Shown piece after piece: positions 25,663-35,353 of a stretch of 64,000 nucleotides of DNA (positions are counted from its first letter, which is position 1; each line of letters opens with the position of its first letter). The notes below the pieces were generated by a model that saw only the letters and a program-made list of their open reading frames with translations, did no database searches and was not told the origin of the DNA. A program made the translations under genes and the position numbers. The stretch comes from Arthrobacter sp. Edens01 (GTDB taxonomy: Bacteria; Actinomycetota; Actinomycetes; Actinomycetales; Micrococcaceae): assembly GCF_001307035.1 (NCBI RefSeq), contig NZ_LKIU01000004.1, positions 174,089-238,088 on the forward strand. Direction: 5' to 3'.

Positions 25663-26784
25663 ATGAGCAAAAGAAAGAATGTTTCGGCCCTTTTCCTGGC
25701 GTTCGGCCTGACAGCAGGTATGGCGGCCTGCGCCCCCGCCGGCACCACGAACAGCGACAGTGAAGGCGGCGACGGCGTCGAATGCAACGTGGGAATCTCC
25801 ATGCCCACCCGCAGCCTGGAACGCTGGATCAATGACGGCGAAGGGCTGAAGGAAAACCTCGAAGCCCGGGACTGCACCGTCGACCTGCAGTACGCCGATG
25901 ACAAAACCGACCAGCAGATCAGCCAGATCCAGAACCAGGTGGCCGGCGGCGCCAAGATCCTGGTAGTCGCAGCGATCGACGGCGAAACGCTGGCTCCGGT
26001 CCTGGAAGACGCCAAGTCCCAGGACGTCACCGTGATCGCCTATGACCGGCTGATCAACGGCACAGACGCCGTGGACTACTACGCCACATTCGACAACTAC
26101 CAGGTGGGCCAGCTTCAGGGCCAGTTCATCGAGGAGGAGCTTGGCTTGGCCGACGGCGAGGGTCCGTACAACCTTGAGCCGTTCGCCGGCAGTCCGGATG
26201 ACAACAACGCCAAGTTCTTCTTCTCCGGTGCCTGGGACGTGCTGCTTCCCTACGTGGAGAGCGGCCAGCTGGTGGTTCCCTCCGGCAAGTCCCCGGCGTC
26301 CAATGACGACTGGACCTCCATCGGCATCCTCGGCTGGGGATCCGCGGACGCGCAGGCGGAAATGGATAACCGCCTGCAGTCCTTCTACACCGGCGGCGAC
26401 AAGGTCGACGTCGTGCTTTCTCCCAATGACAGCCTGGCGCTGGGCATCGAACAGTCCCTCGCCAGTGCCGGATACACGCCGGGCACGGACTGGCCGGTGA
26501 TCACCGGCCAGGACGGCGACGTCGCGAACATCAAGGCAATCCTGGGTGACCAGCAGTCCATGACGGTCTGGAAGGACACCCGTGAACTGGGCGCCCAGGT
26601 GGACACCATGATCGAGCAGATAGTCAACGGCGACGAGGTGGAGGTCACTGACACCGAGACCTATGACAACGGGGTGAAGGTGGTTCCCACCTACATCCTT
26701 GAGCCGCAGGTCGTGGTTAAGGACGAGGTCCAGTCGAAGCTGGTGGACTCCGGCTTCGTGGAGGCCGGCGACGTCGGTCTCTAG
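25663..26784 (+). CDS. chvE: Multiple-monosaccharide ABC transporter binding protein
   Basis: A 373-residue lipoprotein of the ChvE/XylF type: lipobox AGMAAC, then [58 protein letters not shown], and [18 protein letters not shown]. This group binds aldoses such as glucose, galactose, xylose and arabinose and feeds GguAB/MmsAB. The frame is open upstream, but ATG 25663 after AAAGGTTCGACC begins the signal peptide. First gene of the operon. Confidence 0.92.
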   Translation: MSKRKNVSALFLAFGLTAGMAACAPAGTTNSDSEGGDGVECNVGISMPTRSLERWINDGEGLKENLEARDCTVDLQYADDKTDQQISQIQNQVAGGAKILVVAAIDGETLAPVLEDAKSQDVTVIAYDRLINGTDAVDYYATFDNYQVGQLQGQFIEEELGLADGEGPYNLEPFAGSPDDNNAKFFFSGAWDVLLPYVESGQLVVPSGKSPASNDDWTSIGILGWGSADAQAEMDNRLQSFYTGGDKVDVVLSPNDSLALGIEQSLASAGYTPGTDWPVITGQDGDVANIKAILGDQQSMTVWKDTRELGAQVDTMIEQIVNGDEVEVTDTETYDNGVKVVPTYILEPQVVVKDEVQSKLVDSGFVEAGDVGL

Positions 26785-26799
26785 GGCAGCCCCGCCCCG

Positions 26800-26843
26800 C
26801 GGGGCACGACGACGACGGCGCCCGCCACCGCCGTCGTGCCCCG
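26800..26843 (+). promoter_or_regulatory. Intercistronic hairpin between chvE and mmsA
   Basis: CGGGGCACGACG...GGCG pairs with CGCCGTCGTGCCCCG (26829-26843), a very stable stem with no T-run. Placed between binding protein and ATPase, it probably stabilises the 5' message or causes partial termination so that the binding protein is made in excess. Confidence 0.6.
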
Positions 26844-26869
26844 CACCCTCCGGAAAGAACAGGCAAGAA

Positions 26870-28477
26870 ATGATCGATCAGGACGTCATCCTTTCCATGG
26901 ACGGCATCGTGAAGGAGTTCAACGGCGTCCGCGCGCTCGACGGCGTGTCCGTCGCCGTTCGGCGCGGTGAAGTGCACGGAATCTGCGGCGAGAACGGCGC
27001 TGGGAAATCCACGCTGATGAACGTGCTCAGCGGCGTGTACCCGCACGGCAGCTACTCCGGCACCATCTCCCTGGACGGGGAGGAGGTCCGCTACGGCTCC
27101 ATCAATGACAGCGAGCGGGACGGGGTGGTGATCATCCACCAGGAGCTGGCGCTCAGTCCGTTCCTGTCCATCGCGGAGAACATCTTCCTGGGCAACGAGG
27201 TGCAGCGCGGCGGGGTGATCGACTGGAACCAGACCAACCTGCAGGCCGCCGCCCTGCTCAAACGCGTTGGGCTGGATGAGAACCCGGCCACGAAGATCCT
27301 GGAACTCGGCGTCGGCAAGCAGCAGCTGGTGGAAATCGCCAAGGCGCTGTCCAAGGAAGTGAAGCTGCTGATCCTGGATGAGCCGACGGCGGCACTGAAC
27401 GACGGCGACTCGGCGCACCTTTTGGGGCTGATCGACCAGCTGCGCGAGGGCGGGATCACCTCCATTGTCATCTCCCACAAGCTCAAGGAAATCCGGGCCA
27501 TTGCCGACACCGTCACCGTGATCCGGGACGGGAAAACGATCGACTCCTTCCCTGTGGAGGACAACGGTGAAATTGAAACCCGGATCATCCGTGCCATGGT
27601 CGGCCGGCCGCTGGACAGCCAGTTCCCGGACCGGGACCCGCAGGTTGGGGAGGAGAAGTTCCGGGTGGAGGACTGGACCGTCCACCACCCGATCGACGTC
27701 GACCGCGTGGTGGTCAACGATGTGTCCTTTAACGTGCGCGCCGGGGAGATCGTCGGGTTTGCCGGGCTGATGGGCGCCGGGCGCACCGAGCTGGCGATGA
27801 GTATCTTCGGCCGGTCCTGGGGGACCGGGGTGTCCGGGCGGGTCTATAAGGACGGCGTCGAAATCCAGACCCGCTCGGTGGGGGAAGCCATCCGGCACGG
27901 ACTGGCGTACGTCAGCGAGGACCGCAAGCGGTACGGGCTGAACCTGATCGGGTCCGTGGTGGTGAACGTGTCCGCTGCGGCGCTGGGGAAACTGGCCCGG
28001 CTGGGCGTGATCGACAAGCACCGCGAATACGCCGTGGCGGATGACTACCGGCAGAAAATGAACATCCGCACACCGTCCGTGGCGTCCGTGGTGGCGAACC
28101 TGTCCGGCGGAAACCAGCAGAAGGTGGTGCTGAGCAAATGGATCTATTCCGGACCGGACGTGCTGATCCTGGACGAACCCACCCGGGGCATCGACGTCGG
28201 CGCCAAGTTCGAGATTTACGGAATCATCAACGAGATGGCCGCGCAGGGCAAAGCCGTGATCGTCATTTCAAGCGAGCTGCCGGAGCTGATCGGGCTCTGC
28301 GACCGCATCTACACCATCGCCGAAGGCCGGCTCACCGCCGAAGTTCCCCGCGAAGACGCCACGCAGGAAGAACTGATGCGGCACATGACCGCCGCCAGGA
28401 CCGGATCAGGGACGGCTGCCCGTCCTGAATCCGCCCAAACTGAATCCGCCCGAATTGAAGGAGCACAGGGCCAGTGA
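26870..28477 (+). CDS. mmsA: Multiple-monosaccharide ABC transporter ATPase (duplicated)
   Basis: A 535-residue fused double ABC protein. First half: [24 protein letters not shown] and [11 protein letters not shown]. Second half: a degenerate P-loop [24 protein letters not shown] and [14 protein letters not shown]. This asymmetry is normal for RbsA/GguA-type ATPases. The ATG at 26870 fits homologues ([17 protein letters not shown]); the longer upstream frame overlaps the chvE end. The stop overlaps the mmsB start by 4 bp. Confidence 0.93.
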   Translation: MIDQDVILSMDGIVKEFNGVRALDGVSVAVRRGEVHGICGENGAGKSTLMNVLSGVYPHGSYSGTISLDGEEVRYGSINDSERDGVVIIHQELALSPFLSIAENIFLGNEVQRGGVIDWNQTNLQAAALLKRVGLDENPATKILELGVGKQQLVEIAKALSKEVKLLILDEPTAALNDGDSAHLLGLIDQLREGGITSIVISHKLKEIRAIADTVTVIRDGKTIDSFPVEDNGEIETRIIRAMVGRPLDSQFPDRDPQVGEEKFRVEDWTVHHPIDVDRVVVNDVSFNVRAGEIVGFAGLMGAGRTELAMSIFGRSWGTGVSGRVYKDGVEIQTRSVGEAIRHGLAYVSEDRKRYGLNLIGSVVVNVSAAALGKLARLGVIDKHREYAVADDYRQKMNIRTPSVASVVANLSGGNQQKVVLSKWIYSGPDVLILDEPTRGIDVGAKFEIYGIINEMAAQGKAVIVISSELPELIGLCDRIYTIAEGRLTAEVPREDATQEELMRHMTAARTGSGTAARPESAQTESARIEGAQGQ

Positions 28478-29682
28478 CCACAACTACTCCTGAACAGGCC
28501 AAGACACCGGCCCCGCCGCCTGCCGGAGGCCACGGCCGGAAACGGATGCGGATCGACCTGAGCCAGTACGGCATCCTCGCCGCACTGGTGGTGATCGTGC
28601 TGCTGTTCCAGGTCCTCACCGGCGGCCGGCTGCTGTATCCGGGCAACGTCAGCAACCTCATCCAGCAGAACGCGTACGTGCTGATCTTGGCGATCGGCAT
28701 GGTCATGGTGATTATCGCCGGGCACATCGATCTGTCCGTGGGCTCGGTGGTCGCCACAGTGGGGGCCATCGCCGCCCTGGCGATGAACAACTGGGGCATG
28801 CCCTGGTGGGCCGCCGTCATTCTCTCCCTGGTGGTGGGGGCACTGATCGGGGCGTGGCAGGGATTCTGGGTGGCGTTCGTGGGGATACCCGCGTTCATTG
28901 TCACGCTGGCCGGCATGCTGGTGTTCCGCGGGGTCGCGCTGATCCTGCTCACCGGCGGAACCATCAGCGGCCTGCCCAGGCCGTTCAACGCGATCGGCAA
29001 CGGAACGCTGCCGGCCACCGGCACCCCGGACCTGCTCACGCTGGGTATTGGGGCGCTCGCGTCCGTGGCACTGGTGGTGCAGCAGCTGAAGGCCCGCAGC
29101 GACCTGCGCAAGCTGGATCTGCCGCGGGAGCGGACGGCGTCGTTCGTGTTCAAGAACGCCGTGGCCGTGGCCGCGATCATGTACCTCTGCTATCTGCTGG
29201 CCTTCAACCGCGGCACGCCGATCATCCTGATCATCCTGGCGGCCCTGGTGCTGGCGTATTCGTTCCTGTTGAACCGAACGGTGTTTGGCCGGCACATCTA
29301 CGCGATGGGCGGGAACCTGAACGCGGCGATGATGTCCGGTGTGAAAACCCGCTGGGTGAACTTCATGGTCTTCGTGAACATGGGCTTCCTTGCCGGTCTC
29401 GCAGCCGTGGTCAGCACGGCGCGTGCCGGTGGTGCCGTGGCGTCGGCGGGCGGCGGGTTTGAGCTGGATGCGATTGCTGCCGTGTTTATTGGCGGTGCGT
29501 CGGTGCAGGGCGGTGTTGGCACTGTGGTGGGTGCGGTGATCGGCGGGCTGGTGATGGGCGTGCTGAACCAGGGCTTGTCCATCCTGTCCGTGGACGCCGC
29601 CTGGCAGCAGGTGATCAAGGGCCTGGTACTGCTGCTTGCTGTTGCGGTCGGTTTTGCCCGGCGGGGGAGGAGAGCGCGGTAG
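28474..29682 (+). CDS. mmsB: Multiple-monosaccharide ABC transporter permease
   Basis: A 402-residue multi-span permease: [55 protein letters not shown] (the CUT2 signature), [18 protein letters not shown], and [19 protein letters not shown]. The start is a GTG overlapping the mmsA stop, with AAGGAG upstream. A degraded piece of a relative lies at 43893-44111. Confidence 0.93.
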   Translation: MTTTTPEQAKTPAPPPAGGHGRKRMRIDLSQYGILAALVVIVLLFQVLTGGRLLYPGNVSNLIQQNAYVLILAIGMVMVIIAGHIDLSVGSVVATVGAIAALAMNNWGMPWWAAVILSLVVGALIGAWQGFWVAFVGIPAFIVTLAGMLVFRGVALILLTGGTISGLPRPFNAIGNGTLPATGTPDLLTLGIGALASVALVVQQLKARSDLRKLDLPRERTASFVFKNAVAVAAIMYLCYLLAFNRGTPIILIILAALVLAYSFLLNRTVFGRHIYAMGGNLNAAMMSGVKTRWVNFMVFVNMGFLAGLAAVVSTARAGGAVASAGGGFELDAIAAVFIGGASVQGGVGTVVGAVIGGLVMGVLNQGLSILSVDAAWQQVIKGLVLLLAVAVGFARRGRRAR

Positions 29683-29706
29683 GCGGGGTCCAGTAGGCTT
29701 CCCGCC

Positions 29707-30219
29707 ATGGGGAATACACACACGCCCGAAGGGGCGGACCACGACTACTACCGGCGGCCTGCGGACGGCGTGGAGCCGCAGCGTTCGATGCAGATGCCTT
29801 CCGTGCAGATTGTCGACGACGGCGCGGGGAACGGAGGTTCTGTGCACGTCGGCGCTGGAGCTGACGCGGCCGGGGCCGGTGGCAGTGGGCGTTCCGGTAT
29901 TCAGGAGCTAGGTCAGGCGGAACCTGCGGGCGCGGTTCCCGCTCCTGTCCCGGTCTGGCAGCGATTCAACTTTGCGCTCACTGCAGCCTGGACCCTTGTC
30001 GCAGTCCTGCTGGCCGTAGGCCTGGCGTGGCTGACCGGTGCGTTCTCCGCGCCGCAGATGTACTACGACCCGTCCACTAACCAGCCTTCCGACGGCTCCA
30101 GTACCGTCATCACGATGAACCTCTACAGCATGGGCCCGTTCATGTTCCTGTTCGGGATCCTGGGGGCTTTCACGCTGCTGGTGGTGCAGAGTGCGCGGTT
30201 CCGGCGGCCGGGCCGGTAA
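29707..30219 (+). CDS. Two-span membrane protein, tandem copy A
   Basis: A 170-residue protein: head MGNTHTPEGADHDYYRRPAD, a Gly/Ala-rich linker, then FALTAAWTLVAVLLAVGLAWL and MFLFGILGAFTLLVVQ as membrane spans flanking a short loop. It is 24 bp after mmsB. No family was recognised. The next gene is its paralogue, and a third, degraded relative sits at 44526-44637. Confidence 0.72.
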   Translation: MGNTHTPEGADHDYYRRPADGVEPQRSMQMPSVQIVDDGAGNGGSVHVGAGADAAGAGGSGRSGIQELGQAEPAGAVPAPVPVWQRFNFALTAAWTLVAVLLAVGLAWLTGAFSAPQMYYDPSTNQPSDGSSTVITMNLYSMGPFMFLFGILGAFTLLVVQSARFRRPGR

Positions 30220-30289
30220 CCCGTCTCTGGTCGGGTACGCCCGGTGAGGGAAGGATGCCCGGTAAGCGGGGTTCGGTAGGCTACCCGGC

Positions 30290-30778
30290 ATGGGGAACAC
30301 ACAGACGCCTGACGGGACAGACTACGACTACTACCGGCGGCCCGCGGACGGCATTGAACCAGAGTGGCAGCGGCAGCCATCCGTGCAGATTGTTGATGAC
30401 GGAGCCGGCACCGGTGCGGTGCCTGGCTCTGCCGGGGCAGCCGGCGATGGGCGGGAACCAATGGAGCCGAGGCCCACGGGGCCTGCGGGTGTGCCGCCGG
30501 ACTCTCTGCCGTTCTGGCAGCGGTTCAACCTTGCGCTGGCGGCAGCGTGGGTCTTGGTCGGGCTGCTTTTGGCAGCGGGTCTGGCATGGTTCACCGGGGT
30601 TCTGCCCCCGTCGCAGATGATCTTCGACCCTTCGGGGAACAACTTGAATCCTCCCTCGAGCGTGATCGTCATGAACCTCCAAAGCATGGGTTCGCTGCCA
30701 TTCCTGTTCGGACTTATGGGCGCGTTCACCCTGCTGACGGTGCAGGCGGCGGGGTTCCGGCGGAAGGCCCGGTCCTAG
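30290..30778 (+). CDS. Two-span membrane protein, tandem copy B
   Basis: A 162-residue paralogue of copy A with head MGNTQTPDGTDYDYYRRPAD, VQIVDDGAG, and matching membrane spans (LALAAAWVLVGLLLAAGLAW and LPFLFGLMGAFTLLTVQAAG). Even the upstream ~25 bp (GGGGT-C-GTAGGCT-CCCG before ATGGGGA) is conserved between A and B, so the duplicated unit includes the leader. Function unknown. Confidence 0.72.
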   Translation: MGNTQTPDGTDYDYYRRPADGIEPEWQRQPSVQIVDDGAGTGAVPGSAGAAGDGREPMEPRPTGPAGVPPDSLPFWQRFNLALAAAWVLVGLLLAAGLAWFTGVLPPSQMIFDPSGNNLNPPSSVIVMNLQSMGSLPFLFGLMGAFTLLTVQAAGFRRKARS

Positions 30779-30865
30779 CACCGGCCGCACCCGTTTAGTC
30801 TTCTCGCGGGTGTCTTGGGCTGCTGCGACATGTGACCGTCAGTTTGCAGACTCTGACAGGTCGCC

Positions 30866-30892
30866 ACTGTAGGATTGTAGACAAGTTACAGT
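30866..30892. promoter_or_regulatory. GntR/FCD-type operator
   Basis: TTGTAGACAA (30875-30884) is nested inside a second inverted repeat ACTGTA (30866-30871) / TACAGT (30887-30892). It lies about 50 bp before the GntR gene. A similar core occurs at 36366-36377 in the divergent promoter of the catabolic cluster. Confidence 0.6.
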
Positions 30893-30936
30893 GCTGCCTT
30901 CGCTGGACTGCGCGTCCTCGGAAGGCCCCTAGCGAA

Positions 30937-31626
30937 GTGTGGTTTCCGTTGGCAATCTTTGAGCCCGTAGTCCGCGAGTCAACGCCGTCGATCATTGCCG
31001 GAAAACTGAGGACTGCCATTGGCCGGGGGCAGATTCCGGCCGGCAGCCAGCTGGTGGAAACCGAGCTGGCACGGGAGCTGGGCGTGAGCCGCGGACCGTT
31101 GCGGGAAGCCATGCAGCGCCTCACCCAGGAGGGCCTGCTGATCAGCATCCGAAACCGCGGGATCTTCGTCATCACCATGACGGAGGAGGAAGTGCAGGAC
31201 ATGTACGTGGCGCGCACCGCCGTCGAACGTGCCGCAGCCGAACTGATCCTGCAGAAGGACGGCGGCAAGGACATCGCCGCACAGCTTTCACGCGTGGTCA
31301 AAGCCATGAAAAAGGCGGCCGACAAAGCGGACCTCGATGCCATGTCCGAAGCGGACATGGAGTACCACTCCACGCTGGTCGCAGCAGCTGAAAGCCCGCG
31401 CCTGAGCCGGATGCACAACACCCTCCTCACCGAGACCCGCATGTGCCTCACCGCTCTGGAACAGCGTTATCCCGACCCGCACACCCGGGTGGGTGAACAC
31501 CAGGCTATTGCCGATGCGCTGGCGAAAGATGACCAGGATCTGGTGGGGAAACTGCTGATCCGGCACATGGACGATGCCCTGGACCGGCTGACCGGCAGCG
31601 GGAGCGCTGACGCCGCAACTGCCTAG
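30937..31626 (+). CDS. GntR-family (FCD) transcriptional regulator
   Basis: About 229 residues: GntR winged helix (LRTAIGRGQIPAGSQLVETE, SRGPLREAMQRLTQEGLLI) and an FCD helical domain with metal-type residues (DMEYHSTLVAA, GEHQAIADAL, LLIRHMDDALDRL). The frame is open to 30832, but residues before VWFPLAIFEP have no regulator character; GTG 30937 (or TTG 30949) with an upstream GGAAGG is the likely start. The adjacent operator implies autoregulation; it probably controls the 31-44 kb cluster. Confidence 0.84.
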   Translation: MWFPLAIFEPVVRESTPSIIAGKLRTAIGRGQIPAGSQLVETELARELGVSRGPLREAMQRLTQEGLLISIRNRGIFVITMTEEEVQDMYVARTAVERAAAELILQKDGGKDIAAQLSRVVKAMKKAADKADLDAMSEADMEYHSTLVAAAESPRLSRMHNTLLTETRMCLTALEQRYPDPHTRVGEHQAIADALAKDDQDLVGKLLIRHMDDALDRLTGSGSADAATA

Positions 31627-31654
31627 CGGGCGGCTATTCCGTGCCGAAGGCTCG

Positions 31655-32851
31655 TCAACAAACAGACCCGTGCCGCAGGCACATCAGTGCATAGGCCCGG
31701 GCCGCGGCCAGCAGTTCAGCCACACTCACGGATTCGTTGACCTGATGCGCCTGGTCATTGAGACCGCCGGGACCCATCACGATCACCGGTATGCTGAAGT
31801 CCCGGGCAATAAACCCGCCGTCGCACGCCGCGGTCCAGCCCGTGACGGCACTGTCCACGCCAACTTCCGCCAACGCGGAGACAGTACCCGCAACCAGGGG
31901 ATGGCCGGAGGTCGTGCGGAACCCGGGCATCTCCATGGTCACGGTCCCTTCGACGGTGATCCCATCGGAGTCGATCCCCGCTGCCCGGATCCCGGCGAGA
32001 AGCGAGGCCAGGATCTCCTCCGGATCCTCGCCGGGCATCAGTCGCCGGTCCAAGGACAGATGGCAGGAATCGGCGACCATCGAGGTGCCGGTTCCGCCGC
32101 GGATCATACCGGTGTTCCAGGAACCCGAACCCAGCAGAGGATCGGCGTCAGCCTGCAGCCGGGCGTGGTCCGCGCGGACCAGATCCAGGATCCGTGCCGC
32201 CGCATCGATGGCGTTGCGGCCGTCCGCAGGTCGCCCGGAGTGTGCTGACTTCCCGGTGACGTGCAGTTCGAGATAACTGTCGCCGCGGCAGGCTATGACT
32301 GTTTCGAGGTCTGTTGGTTCGGCCACCACGCACGCGGAATAGGGGAACGGGCCGGTGCCCGCGGTGAAGGCCCGGATGCCGAGACCGAGGTCTTCCTCAT
32401 CCACGGTGCACGCAAGGGCAGCGGGCCCGGGCAGCTCGACGCCGGCAGTCCGCAGCGCCCTCAGCGCAATCAGGATGGCAGCCAAGCCGCCCTTCATGTC
32501 CGTGGAACCCCGGCCATACAGCCGCCCGCCGCGGACATACGGTTCAAACGCAGGCCGGTCCCAGCCGGAACCGGCGGGCACAACGTCGGAATGCCCCAGA
32601 AAGAGCAGGCCCGGCCGGGTGCCGCCCGGCAGCACCGCGGTGAGGTTCGGCCGGTCGGGAGCCACCTCGGACACCATCACTTCCAGCCCGGCCGCCCGGG
32701 CAAACTCCGCCAGCACCACGACGGTGGCAGCTTCGGTTCCACCGGGGTTTTCCCCGCCGGCAGAAATCAGCTCCGAGGCAAGCGCCACCAGTTCGTCTTC
32801 CCGGATGAGCTCCAGGACGGTCTCTTCCATAACGGAGGGCTTAACGCTCAC
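31655..32851 (-). CDS. M20-family amidohydrolase (ArgE/DapE-like)
   Basis: A 398-residue zinc amidohydrolase: LLFLGHSDVVPAGSGW, LYGRGSTDMKGGLAA, CTVDEEDLGLGIRAF and a C-terminal ARDFSIPVIVMGPGGLNDQAH, matching the M20 metal and catalytic ligands. It hydrolyses N-acyl bonds of amino acids or diamines. GTG start overlaps the upstream stop (GTGA), so it is coupled to the aminotransferase. A degraded copy of its C-terminal third is at 44130-44506. Confidence 0.88.
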   Translation of the reverse strand: MSVKPSVMEETVLELIREDELVALASELISAGGENPGGTEAATVVVLAEFARAAGLEVMVSEVAPDRPNLTAVLPGGTRPGLLFLGHSDVVPAGSGWDRPAFEPYVRGGRLYGRGSTDMKGGLAAILIALRALRTAGVELPGPAALACTVDEEDLGLGIRAFTAGTGPFPYSACVVAEPTDLETVIACRGDSYLELHVTGKSAHSGRPADGRNAIDAAARILDLVRADHARLQADADPLLGSGSWNTGMIRGGTGTSMVADSCHLSLDRRLMPGEDPEEILASLLAGIRAAGIDSDGITVEGTVTMEMPGFRTTSGHPLVAGTVSALAEVGVDSAVTGWTAACDGGFIARDFSIPVIVMGPGGLNDQAHQVNESVSVAELLAAARAYALMCLRHGSVC

Positions 32852-34128
32852 GCACCCGCCCCGGAATCCAGCCCCGCCAGCTCCCGGTCCATCGCCCGGC
32901 GCAGCCGGAGAATGCCTTCCTCAGCCCGCTCGGGAGTGGTGGACGCGAAGCAGAGCCGCAGGGCGTCGTCGAACTTCCCGCTGGGAGACAGCGCCGGCCC
33001 GGGGATAAAGGCAACCCCTTCTGCCAGGGCCGTCTCAAAGAGTTTCTGCGTGGAGATCCGCGCGTCCGGTCCCTGCAGGGTGAGCCAGAGGAAAAAGCCG
33101 CCCTCGGGATCGGTGGTGGTGATGCGGCTGCCCAGATGCCGGTGCAGGTTCTCTTGCATGGCGTCCTTGCGGCGCTTGTACTCGGTGCGCAGTCCAGCGA
33201 GGTGGTCGTTCAGGCCGCCGCGGCGGATGAACTCAGCGACGAGGTGCTGGGCAGGAACATTGGTGCACGTGTCCATGGCCTGCTTGGCGTTGATGACCAG
33301 CTGCCGGAGTGAGGGATCGGTGTCCACCCAGCCCACGCGCAGGCCGGGGGCCAGGATCTTGGAGAACGTGCGGACCGAGAAGAGCAGCGGATCGCCCGGG
33401 CTCAGCGCCTGCAGCGACGGCAGATCCTCACCCTGGAAACGGAGCAGGCCGTAGGGGTCGTCGTCGATGATGACGGCGTTCCACTCGTGGGCCAGTTCCA
33501 GCAGCCGGTGCCTCCGCTCCAGGGAGAGGGTGACGCCGGAGGGATTCTGGAAGTTGGGGATCGTGTAAATGGCCTTCGGCGTCCGCCCGGCCGCGGCGAT
33601 AAGCTCCGGCAGGGCCTCCACGATCAGACCGTCCTGGTCCACCGGGGCTTCCAGCAGGTCCGCGCCGTAGCTCAGCGCGGTGGCGCTGCCGTTGGTGTAG
33701 GTGGGGCTCTCCACGATCACCAGGTCACCGGGATTGATGAAGATCTTGCAGGCCAGGTCCAGGCCCTGCATGCCTCCTGCGGTGATGGTGATGCGGTCGG
33801 CGTCCACAGGGTCCGCGGTTCCGGCCAGATAGTCCACCAGCGCCTCCAGCAGCACCGGTTCGCCCTCGGTGGCGCCGTAGGTCAGGGAGCTGTGGTCCAG
33901 CACCTGTGCGGCAATATCCCTGAACTCCTCCAGCGGCACTGCTTCGTCGGCCGGGGAACCCATGGCGAAACGGACAATGTCATGTGTCTGGGACGCCAGC
34001 AGCGAGGTACTTGAATCAATCACGGAGCCCACCAGCCCGGCGGCACGGTCTGCCAGGGGAAGTATGGCCCGGTCGCCAGCGGCGGAACGCGTCGGCTGGG
34101 AGCGGGCGGCGTAGGAGTTCACGGTCAT
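32848..34128 (-). CDS. PLP-dependent aminotransferase (class I/II, MocR/LysN-like)
   Basis: A 426-residue fold-type I aminotransferase without an N-terminal wHTH: VDYLAGTADPVDADRITITA, NPGDLVIVESPTYTNGSATA, YTIPNFQNPSGVTLSLERR, DDDPYGLLRF, and the PLP Lys in SVRTFSKILAPGLRVGW. These aminotransferases often act on 2-aminoadipate, aromatic or branched amino acids. AAAGG precedes the ATG. It lies 4 bp after the M24 gene and overlaps the M20 gene. Confidence 0.88.
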   Translation of the reverse strand: MTVNSYAARSQPTRSAAGDRAILPLADRAAGLVGSVIDSSTSLLASQTHDIVRFAMGSPADEAVPLEEFRDIAAQVLDHSSLTYGATEGEPVLLEALVDYLAGTADPVDADRITITAGGMQGLDLACKIFINPGDLVIVESPTYTNGSATALSYGADLLEAPVDQDGLIVEALPELIAAAGRTPKAIYTIPNFQNPSGVTLSLERRHRLLELAHEWNAVIIDDDPYGLLRFQGEDLPSLQALSPGDPLLFSVRTFSKILAPGLRVGWVDTDPSLRQLVINAKQAMDTCTNVPAQHLVAEFIRRGGLNDHLAGLRTEYKRRKDAMQENLHRHLGSRITTTDPEGGFFLWLTLQGPDARISTQKLFETALAEGVAFIPGPALSPSGKFDDALRLCFASTTPERAEEGILRLRRAMDRELAGLDSGAGA

Positions 34129-34131
34129 CGG

Positions 34132-35313
34132 TTAGCTGCCTTTCTGGAGCAGTTCGCGCGGGAAGCTGGTGAGTGTTTCCACGCCGTCGGAACTGACGCA
34201 GATTGATTCGGAAAGTTCGTAGCCGTAGCCTTCCATCCACATGCCGCCAATGAGGTGGAAGGTCATGTTCTCCGCGAGGATGGTCTCGTCCTCGGAGCGG
34301 AGGGAGATGGTGCGCTCGCCCCAGTCCGGCGGATAGCCGATCCCGATCGAATAGCCGATGCGGGACGGCTTCTCCAGTCCGTACTTGCCCAGGGTCCGGT
34401 TCCAGGTGCGGGCCAGTTCGCTGACCGGTACTCCGGGCTGGATTTCGGTGAGCACCGCGTCCAGCCCGTCAGCAACGGCGTCGGCCAGTTTCCCGAGCCG
34501 GGGCGAGGGAGTGCCGAGTACCACCGTGCGCGCCAGCGGGGCGTGATAGCGGCGGTACGCTCCGGCGAGTTCCACCACCACCGCCTGCCCGGCCTGGAAG
34601 CGGTCCTCGCTCCAGGTCAGGTGCGGGGTGTCTGCCGCTTCACCGGTGGGGAGCATCGGCACAATCGCCGGGTAGTCCCCGCCGGTGCCGTCCACACCGG
34701 TGATCTGTGCCTGGCTGATGGCCGCTGCGGCGTCGCACTGGCGGACGCCGACGGCGATGCTCGCGACGGCGGCTTCCATGGCTCCGTTGCAGATCCGCGC
34801 GGCTTGGCGCATCAGGTCGAGCTCGGCGGGCGACTTGACCGACCGGACCCAGTTCACGAGTTCGAAGCAGTCCACCAGCGTCCACTCCGGCAGTGCATTG
34901 ACCAGGGCGCGGTAACCCTTGGGGGAGAAGAAATGGGAGTCCATCTCCAGGCCCACGCAGCCCGCTGCTGCCGGGGCAATCAGCGCGCGCTCGCGGAGGG
35001 CGAAGGCAATCCAGTCAAAGGGATGCAGGTGCGGCCGGTGCACGTACCGCTCCGGATAGCCCACGATGTTGTCCGGCGGAAGCCAGCTGGTGCGTGATGC
35101 GCCGCCGGCGTCCATTTCCCGGGCGAAGAAGAGCATTGGCCCGTCGGCGGGTACAAAGAGGACCTGGGGTGTGTAGAAGGACCAGGCGTTGTACCCGGTG
35201 AGGTAGTAGAGGTTCGCCGGGTCCGTCACCAGCAGGGCCGAGAGACCCTGCCGGGCCATGCGTGCACGGACTCCGGCAAGCCGGGCGTCGTATTCCTCTT
35301 GGCTGAACAGCAA
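34132..35313 (-). CDS. M24-fold hydrolase, creatinase / ectoine-hydrolase-like
   Basis: The 393-residue product has the two-domain creatinase/prolidase fold (ARMARQGLSALLVTDPANLY at the N-terminus). The M24 metal ligands are altered: the usual first Asp motif reads VVELAGAYRRYHAPLART, the second Asp is replaced, and the His motif reads GYSIGIGYPPDWGER. That pattern fits metal-independent amidinohydrolase types (creatinase, DoeA/EutD). TTG start follows GGAGG. First gene of the M24-aminotransferase-M20 operon. Confidence 0.84.
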   Translation of the reverse strand: MLFSQEEYDARLAGVRARMARQGLSALLVTDPANLYYLTGYNAWSFYTPQVLFVPADGPMLFFAREMDAGGASRTSWLPPDNIVGYPERYVHRPHLHPFDWIAFALRERALIAPAAAGCVGLEMDSHFFSPKGYRALVNALPEWTLVDCFELVNWVRSVKSPAELDLMRQAARICNGAMEAAVASIAVGVRQCDAAAAISQAQITGVDGTGGDYPAIVPMLPTGEAADTPHLTWSEDRFQAGQAVVVELAGAYRRYHAPLARTVVLGTPSPRLGKLADAVADGLDAVLTEIQPGVPVSELARTWNRTLGKYGLEKPSRIGYSIGIGYPPDWGERTISLRSEDETILAENMTFHLIGGMWMEGYGYELSESICVSSDGVETLTSFPRELLQKGS

Positions 35314-35353
35314 ACGGGTACCTCCACATAGCTGGAAACTGCTGGAACGGCGG

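Noticed and set aside
28309..29847. A 512-codon open frame opposite mmsB
   Set aside because: Low-complexity His/Gln/Arg translation; mmsB is clearly coding.
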